A DNA stretch of 64,000 nucleotides from Pseudomonas tremae (GTDB lineage: Bacteria > Pseudomonadota > Gammaproteobacteria > Pseudomonadales > Pseudomonadaceae), in the NCBI RefSeq assembly GCF_001401155.1, contig NZ_LJRO01000079.1, positions 144,249 to 208,248 on the forward strand. The letters run 5' to 3'. Under the pieces are notes generated by a model that saw only the letters and a program-made list of their open reading frames with translations, did not search any database and was not told where the DNA came from. The translations under genes and the position numbers were made by a program. Numbering within the stretch: the stretch's first letter is position 1; each line of letters starts with the position of its first letter. Below are positions 57,995-64,000 of the stretch, in pieces.

Positions 57995-58662
57995 GGCCGT
58001 ACCTCGCACACATAACCGATGCCACGCACTGTGTGGATGAGTTTGACCGGGTAGGGCAGGTCGATCTTGCTGCGCAGGCGTTTGATGGCAACGTCCACCA
58101 CGTTGGTGTCGCTGTCGAAATTCATGTCCCAGACTTCCGAGGCAATCTGCGCGCGGGACATCACGTCACCTTCGCGGCGCAACAACAGGTGTAGCAGAGC
58201 GAATTCCTTGTTGGTCAGCACAATGACCTGCTGTTGACGCGTCACGCGGCGGCGCAGCAGATCAAGCTCAAGATCGGCCAGATGAAAATGATCGGCTTCG
58301 CGCACCACTCCGCGGCGCAGGATGGTGCGGATGCGCAGCAGCAGTTCGGTGAAAGAGAACGGTTTGACCAGATAGTCGTCGGCGCCCAGCTCAAGACCGC
58401 GAATGCGGTCCTGCAACTGATCGCGTGCGGTCAGGAACAGCACCGGCACGTCCTGCCTGGCGCGCAAGACCTCGATGATTTGCCAGCCGTCGATACCGGG
58501 CAGCATCACGTCAAGCACGATCAGGTCGTAACGGTTTTCCAGTGCCAGATGCAGGCCGTCGGCACCGTGCTGGGTCCAGTCGACCCGGTAGCCGGACTCG
58601 CCGAGGCCCTTCTTCAGGTACTCGCCTGTTTTGGTATCGTCTTCAATAAGCAGGATATGCAT
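57973..58662 (-). CDS. CusR/CopR/HprR-like response regulator
   Basis: The 229-residue OmpR-type regulator has the receiver with Asp51 in [14 protein letters not shown] and the Lys switch in [20 protein letters not shown], and a winged helix from about 125 ([53 protein letters not shown]). It is the first gene of the pair and divergent from the operon at 58833. A CusR/CopR-type box lies between. Confidence 0.92.
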   Translation of the reverse strand: MHILLIEDDTKTGEYLKKGLGESGYRVDWTQHGADGLHLALENRYDLIVLDVMLPGIDGWQIIEVLRARQDVPVLFLTARDQLQDRIRGLELGADDYLVKPFSFTELLLRIRTILRRGVVREADHFHLADLELDLLRRRVTRQQQVIVLTNKEFALLHLLLRREGDVMSRAQIASEVWDMNFDSDTNVVDVAIKRLRSKIDLPYPVKLIHTVRGIGYVCEVRPCDASLP

Positions 58663-58744
58663 CGTTTTGTCCGCTACGCTTTTGCAGGCGCCCTCGGTGC
58701 GCCGATGCCGGAGTCTAACCAGTTGCCGACAAGGTGTCCGGCGA

Positions 58745-58760
58745 ATGACAAAAATGTCAT
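58745..58760. promoter_or_regulatory. CopR/CusR-type palindromic box
   Basis: ATGACAAAAATGTCAT has a perfect ATGACA / TGTCAT inverted repeat with four bases between. It resembles the CusR and CopR binding boxes (TGACA-spacer-TGTCA). It is 83 bases upstream of the regulator gene and 73 upstream of the divergent operon, well placed for control of both. Confidence 0.72.
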
Positions 58761-58832
58761 TGCACGGTCATTCTGCGGTGCCGGTAACGGTGCAAGGATG
58801 GCTCTCAGACCTCAACTGCCAAGGAAGTATTG

Positions 58833-59438
58833 ATGAAGACTGCACTCTCCACCACGTTTGGCCTGCTGTTGCTCAGCGCCGCTGTCATGACTCAAGCCGC
58901 CGACATGCCGGTGGTCAAGCCGATGCGCGGGACCGTCGACAGCCTGCAGGCCGACACCTTGAATTTCACCACCCGTGCGGGCCAGCACCAGAGCATTCAG
59001 TTGACCGACAAGACCGGCATCCGCCTGGTGTCCAAGGCTGACCTGGAATCGATCAAGGCTGACAGTTTTGTCGGTTCGGCAGCCATTCCCCAGGCTGACG
59101 GCACATTGAAAGCGCTGGAAGTCACCGTTTTTGAACCAAGCCTGAAAGGCAGTGGTGAAGGCCATTACGGCTGGGAAAATGCCGACGGCACGACCGGCAC
59201 CATGACCAACGGCACTGTTGGCACACTGTCCAAAGCCAATGGCCGCACCCTGACTGTTCAATACAAGGGTGGCGAGAAGCAGCTGGTTGTGCCGGAAGAC
59301 GTGCCGATTGCCTATGTCGAGCCAGGTCAGCGCAGCGAGCTGAAAACCGGTGCCAAGGTTGTGCTGTTCCCGGCTGACGACGGCAAGTCGGCACGCGGTG
59401 TCGCAGTTGGCAAGGACGGCTTTACTCCGCCTATGTAA
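58833..59438 (+). CDS. Periplasmic beta-rich protein of unknown function (DUF5666-like)
   Basis: The 201-residue protein has a signal peptide (MKTALSTTFGLLLLSAAVMT, cut near AQAAD) and a mature part with two OB-like repeats: MRGTVDSLQADTLNFTTRAG and GTVGTLSKANGRTLTVQYKG have the same G-V-x-x-L pattern. This fits DUF5666-like domains. It has few Cys or Met ligands, so direct copper binding is not obvious. ATG 58833 has AAGGAAG upstream. It leads an operon with a cytochrome b and a molybdoenzyme. Confidence 0.7.
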   Translation: MKTALSTTFGLLLLSAAVMTQAADMPVVKPMRGTVDSLQADTLNFTTRAGQHQSIQLTDKTGIRLVSKADLESIKADSFVGSAAIPQADGTLKALEVTVFEPSLKGSGEGHYGWENADGTTGTMTNGTVGTLSKANGRTLTVQYKGGEKQLVVPEDVPIAYVEPGQRSELKTGAKVVLFPADDGKSARGVAVGKDGFTPPM

Positions 59439-59522
59439 TTGCTGCCGACAGCGTCATGGCAGGCGGCTCTGGTCGCCTGCCCGCGCACAGTGCGGCTATG
59501 CCTGATTCAGAAGGATCTCGAC

Positions 59523-60143
59523 ATGAAAACCCGCCCCATTCATCCGTGGCCGGTACGTTTGACTCATTGGGTCAACGCAGTGGGCATGGTCTGCATGTTC
59601 ATGAGCGGTTGGGCCATTTACAACGCATCGCCGCTGATGCCGTTCACATTTCCCAAGATTTTGACTCTCGGCGGCTGGCTGGGCGGCTCCATTGCCTGGC
59701 ACTTCGCGGTGATGTGGCTGTTGGTCATCAACGGCCTGGTTTATGTGCTGTATAGCGTGTTCAGTCGCCATTTCAAGCGTGATCTGCTGCCGGTCAGTCC
59801 TTCGCAGGTAAAGCGTGACATGAGTGATGCGCTGCACTTTCGCCTGGCTCACGTCAAAGGTCAGTACAACGCCGTGCAGCGCTTGATGTACTGGCTAGTG
59901 CTGATCATGGGTGTGCTGGTAGTGGTGTCCGGTCTGGCAATCTGGAAGCCGGTGCAATTTCAGGGGCTGGTTGCTCTGCTGGGCGGTTTCGATTTTGCTC
60001 GCTGGGTGCATTTTGGCGCCATGACAGCCATTGGCGCGTTCGTAATCGTGCATCTGCTGCTGGTTATGCTGGTGCCCAGCACCTTGTTACCGATGATTAC
60101 CGGCGGCCGTCAGCCGAACGAAGATGGAGCTGCCAAGCCATGA
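59523..60143 (+). CDS. Cytochrome b561-type membrane protein
   Basis: The 206-residue protein has four membrane segments with His15 (VRLTHWVNAVG), His60 (SIAWHFAVMW), His163 (WVHFGAMT) and His177 (FVIVHLLLVM) as likely haem ligands, the di-haem b561 plan. It should deliver quinol electrons to the following periplasmic molybdoenzyme, with which it overlaps by four bases. It lies 84 bases after the DUF5666-like gene. This is a functional counterpart of MsrQ but of a different family. Confidence 0.85.
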   Translation: MKTRPIHPWPVRLTHWVNAVGMVCMFMSGWAIYNASPLMPFTFPKILTLGGWLGGSIAWHFAVMWLLVINGLVYVLYSVFSRHFKRDLLPVSPSQVKRDMSDALHFRLAHVKGQYNAVQRLMYWLVLIMGVLVVVSGLAIWKPVQFQGLVALLGGFDFARWVHFGAMTAIGAFVIVHLLLVMLVPSTLLPMITGGRQPNEDGAAKP

Positions 60144-60910
60144 ACGAACCTCGCAAACGCGTCACACAGCGCATCCGTCTGGAACCTGCGCAGCAAAGCC
60201 AGCTGATTGATATTCAACGACGTTCTTTTCTGCGTGCCGGGCTGACCGTGGGCGCCATGTCGATGCTAACCGGCTGCAACCTGCAGGACGGTGACCAGGT
60301 GGACAAGGTGCTGTGGGCCATGTCGCGCTGGAATGACCGGGTTCAGGCCTGGCTGTTCAACGGTCAGAAACTGGCCCCAACCTACAGCAAGGCGCAATTG
60401 ACCAATCCGTTTCCTTTCAATGCGTTTTACCCCGAGTACAACGTGCCCGAGCTGGAGCTTGCCGACTATCGGCTGGCGGTGTCCGGACTGGTCCGTGACA
60501 AACAACCGTGGACGCTGGATGCGCTGCGCAAACTGCCGCAACGCACCGACATTACCCGATTGATCTGTATCGAAGGCTGGAGCGCGATAGGTCAGTGGGG
60601 CGGCGTACCGCTGAAGACGTTCCTGGAATACATCGGCGCTGATACCACGGCACGTTTCGTCGGTTTCAAGTGCGCCGATCGCTATTACTCGAGCCTGGAT
60701 ATGCCCACCGCACTGCACCCGCAGACCTTGCTGGCGCTGGATTTCGGCGAAGTTGCCCTGCCTCCGGACTACGGCTATCCGCTGCGTGTGCGGGTGCCGA
60801 CCAAACTGGGCTTCAAGAACCCCAAGCACATCGTCGAGATCTTCGTCAGCAACGAAAACCCCGGCGGGTACTGGGAGGATCAGGGCTATAACTGGTTCAG
60901 CGGGATCTAG
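60140..60910 (+). CDS. Periplasmic molybdopterin oxidoreductase (sulfite oxidase / MsrP-like)
   Basis: The 256-residue protein has a Tat motif (QRRSFLRAG, Arg27-Arg28) and a Cys46 in LTGC that could be lipidated. The mature domain is of the sulfite-oxidase fold with the Mo-ligand candidate Cys143 in TRLICIEGWSAIGQWGGVPL, and RFVGFKCADRYYSSLDM and LPPDYGYPLRVRVPTKLGFK as substrate-side strings. With the preceding cytochrome b it should be a quinol-driven periplasmic reductase, possibly of methionine sulfoxide like MsrP. The substrate is inference. Confidence 0.82.
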   Translation: MNEPRKRVTQRIRLEPAQQSQLIDIQRRSFLRAGLTVGAMSMLTGCNLQDGDQVDKVLWAMSRWNDRVQAWLFNGQKLAPTYSKAQLTNPFPFNAFYPEYNVPELELADYRLAVSGLVRDKQPWTLDALRKLPQRTDITRLICIEGWSAIGQWGGVPLKTFLEYIGADTTARFVGFKCADRYYSSLDMPTALHPQTLLALDFGEVALPPDYGYPLRVRVPTKLGFKNPKHIVEIFVSNENPGGYWEDQGYNWFSGI

Positions 60911-60928
60911 CGGCGGGACGTGGAACTC

Positions 60929-60978
60929 ATTGTTCCTCACCCTAGCGTGGGAATGCCTGCCGTAACGCTCTGCGTCAC
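60929..60978. repeat. Dispersed repeat, copy E
   Basis: ATTGTTCCTCACCCTAGCGT continues GGGAATGCCTGCCG and TAACGCTCTGCGTCAC, in the same orientation as copy C. It lies just after the molybdoenzyme gene and before the efe genes. Confidence 0.75.
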
Positions 60979-61041
60979 ACTCAGTCGCAGTGACCACGCG
61001 CACCGCAAGAGCCGCACCTTGAACAGGCGCGGCGCTTCAGA

Positions 61042-61866
61042 TCAATTCAAACCCAGCTTGCCGCGCAGGGTGGAGAGATCTTCTGCCAAGGTATTGACCG
61101 GGCCGATCAGGGCTTTGCGGTCGTTTTCCTTGACCTTGTCGTAAGTCTCGAACCCACCGTCCTTGGTCTTGTACTTGGCCAGGATCTTGTCAACGGTTGC
61201 GAAGTTCTTGTCGACTTTGGCGGAGAAAGCCTTGTCCTGCTGCTCTATCTGCGGACGGAACAGGTCGACGATTTTCTTCGCGCCGTCGATGTTGCCCTGG
61301 AAGTCGTACAGGTCAGTGTGGCTGTAACGATCTTCTTCGCCGGAGATCTTGGTCGCTGCGACTTCTTCCAGCAAGGCTGCCGCGCCGCCGACGACTTTTT
61401 CAGGCGGGAAAGTCAGGTCGGTAACGCGCTTTTCCAGGTCCTTGACGTCGCTCAACAGCTTGTCGGCAATAGGGCCTTGGTCCTTGGTGGTGTTTTGCGA
61501 AAACAGAGCATATTCCAGCCGATGGAAACCGGTGAAATCTTCTGCCGTTACGCCTTTTTCGTGATCATCGACGTGCGAGTCAATGGAGGCGTCCAGGTCG
61601 CTGAACAGTTCGGCAATCGGCTCGACCGACTCGTAGTAGACGCGGGTAGGGGCGTAAAGCTTTTTAGCGGTCGCAATGTCGCCTTTCTTCACGGCGTCGG
61701 TGAATTTCTGGGTATGGCTGACCAGCTCCTCGATGTTCTCGGTCACGTAAATCTTGTAATCCGAAACCGGGCCTACCAGGTCCAGCGGGGCGGTGGCGGC
61801 GAAGGCGGCCAGTGGGGTCTGAAGCAGGCCAAGTGTCAGGAGCAAAGCCAGAGGCGTCTTTTTCAT
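61042..61866 (-). CDS. Imelysin-domain EfeO/EfeM-like periplasmic iron protein
   Basis: The 274-residue protein has a signal peptide ([20 protein letters not shown] then AFAA) and an imelysin (M75-type) domain with the HxxE motif in [10 protein letters not shown] near 118. It lacks an N-terminal cupredoxin domain, so it is the short EfeM form. ATG 61866 has GGAAG upstream. It lies 29 bases after efeB and is the last gene of the minus-strand efe group. It should bind iron for the EfeU permease, which is outside this window. Confidence 0.9.
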   Translation of the reverse strand: MKKTPLALLLTLGLLQTPLAAFAATAPLDLVGPVSDYKIYVTENIEELVSHTQKFTDAVKKGDIATAKKLYAPTRVYYESVEPIAELFSDLDASIDSHVDDHEKGVTAEDFTGFHRLEYALFSQNTTKDQGPIADKLLSDVKDLEKRVTDLTFPPEKVVGGAAALLEEVAATKISGEEDRYSHTDLYDFQGNIDGAKKIVDLFRPQIEQQDKAFSAKVDKNFATVDKILAKYKTKDGGFETYDKVKENDRKALIGPVNTLAEDLSTLRGKLGLN

Positions 61867-61895
61867 AAGTGTCTTCCGGGTCAGGAGTGAATAAG

Positions 61896-63218
61896 TCATG
61901 CGGTTTGGCTGGACGATGCAGCCGCCAGCAACGAGCGGCCGATGAAATCCTGTTCGCCGGTCACGCCCGGCAGGGTGAAGAAATAGCCGCCGCCGACGGG
62001 CTTGAGGTATTCCTCAAGCGGCTCGCCGTTCAGGCGGCTCTGTACCGTGATAAAGCCTTTTTCCAGATCGGCCTGGTAGCAGATGAACAGCAGGCCCATG
62101 TCCAGCTGCCCGTTCTTGTTCACTCCGTTGGAGTAATTGAACGGACGGCGCAGGATCAGGTTGCGCTGTGTCTCGGCAGTACGCGGGTTGGCCAGACGGA
62201 TGTGCGAGTCCAGTCGGGTTTTCTTGCCCTCCGGGTCAGCCGCGTAATTCGGCACGTCGGTCTCGACCTTGCCGTCCATAGGCGCACCGGTGGTTTTACT
62301 GCGGCCGAAGATCGATTCCTGTTCCTGCAGCGGCGTGCGGTCCCAGCGTTCGACGAAGTTGCGAATGATGCGCACCGCCTGATAACTGCCATTGGCTGCC
62401 CAGGCCGGTTCGTCGCTGCCGGGTTGCACCCAGACCAGCTCGTCCATGGTCTTCTGGTTATTGGAGTCCGGGTTCGCCGAGCCGTCCCGGAAGCCCAGAA
62501 AGTTGCGCGCGCTTTCAGGAGGCTGGCCAGGTTTTTTCGGTGCCTGAGGCGGCACGGTGCCTTCCTGTTTCCAGCGAACCAGCAGCAGGTCGGGCAGGTT
62601 CTTGACGATGTCGCGCAGGGCGTGGATGTTGCTGTCGGCGGTGTTGGCGCAGAACTGAATGCTCAGATCTCCGTGGCAATTGGCCGGGTCCAGCGCATCG
62701 TTGGGGAAACCGGTCATGCGGCTCAGACGCGCGGGTTTGACTGACGCGAGGCCGAAGCGCTCATCGAACAGTGATTCCCCCACCGATACCGTGATGGTCA
62801 GGTTATCCGGCGTCACCACCGGGCCGAGTATTCCCGAGTCCAGTGGCGGCAGTTTCGGATCGACTTCCGCTACCGGTCCGCCAGTCATCAGGAATGCGAT
62901 ACGCTCGTTGAGTGTGCGGAACAGGCGCTCAAGATCTTCCCGGTCGGCGGCCAGCACATCGAACGCCACCAGCATGCCGGATGCCGGGCGCGGGTTTACG
63001 ATGCCGGTCTGATGAATGCCGTGGAACGTGTTGTGGTCCTGCGTCTTTTCGCTGTTCGGCGCTTCGGTGACTTGCGCTGGTGCAGCGGCCAGTACGTTGC
63101 CGCTCAGGCTGCTGCCAGCCAGCGCGGCACCAGCGGCACCAAGCCCCATCAGGACACGGCGACGCTGAATCGATGCAGGGGCGTTATTCGTGTCTGGATT
63201 GTTGTCTGGGTTTTTCAT
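61896..63218 (-). CDS. efeB: Dyp-type peroxidase / deferrochelatase EfeB
   Basis: The 440-residue haem enzyme has a Tat signal ([14 protein letters not shown], about 18-31) and the Dyp motif GFRDG at 242-246 with catalytic Asp245, and the proximal region [11 protein letters not shown]. It is exported with haem and oxidises substrates with peroxide, and may help feed ferrous iron oxidation or haem iron release. It is between two imelysin proteins. Confidence 0.93.
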   Translation of the reverse strand: MKNPDNNPDTNNAPASIQRRRVLMGLGAAGAALAGSSLSGNVLAAAPAQVTEAPNSEKTQDHNTFHGIHQTGIVNPRPASGMLVAFDVLAADREDLERLFRTLNERIAFLMTGGPVAEVDPKLPPLDSGILGPVVTPDNLTITVSVGESLFDERFGLASVKPARLSRMTGFPNDALDPANCHGDLSIQFCANTADSNIHALRDIVKNLPDLLLVRWKQEGTVPPQAPKKPGQPPESARNFLGFRDGSANPDSNNQKTMDELVWVQPGSDEPAWAANGSYQAVRIIRNFVERWDRTPLQEQESIFGRSKTTGAPMDGKVETDVPNYAADPEGKKTRLDSHIRLANPRTAETQRNLILRRPFNYSNGVNKNGQLDMGLLFICYQADLEKGFITVQSRLNGEPLEEYLKPVGGGYFFTLPGVTGEQDFIGRSLLAAASSSQTA

Positions 63219-63242
63219 CGTGGTGTGCTGTGCTCCAGTGGA

Positions 63243-64000
63243 TCAGAGGTCAGAAAGGCCGAGTGCCGAGTCGATACCGTTGATTGCGTCGGCCACTGCC
63301 GCCGCCTTGGCCGCAATTTGCTGGCGTTGCGCCGTGTTCACCTGCTCGTAAGACCGGTAACCGTCGGCGGTGCGGAGCGCTTTCAGCGAGGTGTCCAGGT
63401 CGGCGGTGGCTACGTCGATTTTCTGCAACATGTCGCCAGCGCTACGAATCAGCAGCGGGCGCAGCAGATCGACGATCTTGCGCGTACCTTCCAGGTTGGC
63501 GGCGAAACCGTTCAGGTCGCTGTGGCTGTAACGTTCTTCCTCGCCGTTGCTGCGCACGTCTGACAGGCTGCGCATCGTGCGGACGGCAATATCGGCGAGC
63601 TGCTCGGGTTGCAGCGACTGCGCCATCAGTTGTTGCTTGAGCTGGGTGACGTCGTTTTGCAGGCGTGATGCCACGGGTGACAGGCCGTCGACAGTGCGTT
63701 GTTCGAACAGCGCGTATTCGATGCGGTGGAAGCCGGTGAAGCCGGGGTCCTGCTCACGCTTCTCGTAATAATCAGCGCGAGCGTTGATCGCATTGTCCAG
63801 CTCCGAAAAGCGCTGCGCGGCAGGGGCAATGCGCTGATACGCGGTGCGAGCAGGCAGATAGGCCGCCTGCGCGGCGCTCAGGTCGCCAGCGTCGATGGCC
63901 TGTTGCAAGGCAATGACGGCTTTGATGAGCGCTGAACCCTGCAGGCTCAGGTACACCCGGTACTCGGAGAGCGGCCCGATGAATGCGGTCATCGAAGGGC
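63243..64000 (-). CDS. EfeO-like imelysin protein (5' end outside window)
   Basis: The frame is open at base 64000 and covers at least 252 residues, all imelysin domain (IGPLSEYRVYLSLQGSALIK, and GFHRIEYALFEQ as the HxxE site). Residues beyond the edge should carry the signal peptide and possibly the cupredoxin domain of full EfeO. It lies 24 bases before efeB, so it is upstream in the operon. Compared with the imelysin protein at 61042 the two are clearly related, a duplicated component. Confidence 0.87.
   Translation of the reverse strand, partial: PSMTAFIGPLSEYRVYLSLQGSALIKAVIALQQAIDAGDLSAAQAAYLPARTAYQRIAPAAQRFSELDNAINARADYYEKREQDPGFTGFHRIEYALFEQRTVDGLSPVASRLQNDVTQLKQQLMAQSLQPEQLADIAVRTMRSLSDVRSNGEEERYSHSDLNGFAANLEGTRKIVDLLRPLLIRSAGDMLQKIDVATADLDTSLKALRTADGYRSYEQVNTAQRQQIAAKAAAVADAINGIDSALGLSDL

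Overview
The window reads as chromosomal DNA of a fluorescent pseudomonad, most probably the Pseudomonas syringae group. The reasons are the GC-rich protein-dense layout, the order xdhABC / GntR / smc-zipA-ligA / dnaX-ybaB and the ccmABCDEFGHI block, which match what I know of Pseudomonas chromosomes, and many short REP-type palindromes and a second dispersed repeat of the kind I associate with P. syringae. The species call is inference from gene order and repeats, not a database result. I found no tRNA or rRNA gene, CRISPR array, insertion-sequence transposase or prophage.

Region 1 (1-14365) is a nearly complete purine-to-glyoxylate pathway. A Tsx-like outer-membrane nucleoside channel is cut by the left edge. 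Guanine deaminase and xanthine dehydrogenase (xdhA-xdhB-xdhC-guaD, minus strand) make urate. Membrane urate hydroxylase PuuD, HIU hydrolase UraH, OHCU decarboxylase UraD, allantoinase PuuE, allantoicase Alc and ureidoglycolate lyase AllA take it to glyoxylate and urea. Two GntR regulators of the FCD type sit beside divergent promoters. A perfect ATTGTATACAAT palindrome overlaps the predicted -10 of the puuE operon.

Region 2 (14370-31638) is mostly housekeeping: smc, zipA, ligA, the 4.5S SRP RNA, dnaX and ybaB. Mixed in are a zinc metallopeptidase, a GNAT enzyme, a frameshifted LPS-kinase-like gene, an MscS channel, a Tat-exported acid phosphatase and a periplasmic binding protein.

Region 3 (31640-37260) separates ybaB from recR, which are normally adjacent. 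It carries repeats and a LysR-controlled amino-acid module: a DSD1-type PLP enzyme, RidA, a GNAT protein and an aldehyde dehydrogenase.

Region 4 (37285-47476) holds recR, a FliK-like gene paired with a free-standing FlhB C-terminal paralogue, and the full cytochrome c maturation operon ccmABCDEFGHI with a trailing lipoprotein.

Region 5 (47495-64000) is accessory and envelope-directed: a sulfate-binding protein, a voltage-gated-type K+ channel with a zinc ribbon, a GNAT protein, a five-gene MarR-controlled FUSC/HlyD/NodT efflux operon, a PL7 alginate lyase, and a CusS/CusR-like two-component system divergent from a periplasmic protein / cytochrome b / molybdo-oxidoreductase operon with a CopR/CusR-type box between them. 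It ends in an Efe-type iron uptake locus with two imelysin-domain proteins flanking EfeB. The most notable observations are the REP element translated into the XdhB C-terminus, the frameshifted kinase-like gene, the FlhX-like/FliK pair, and the metal- or oxidant-responsive molybdoenzyme operon.
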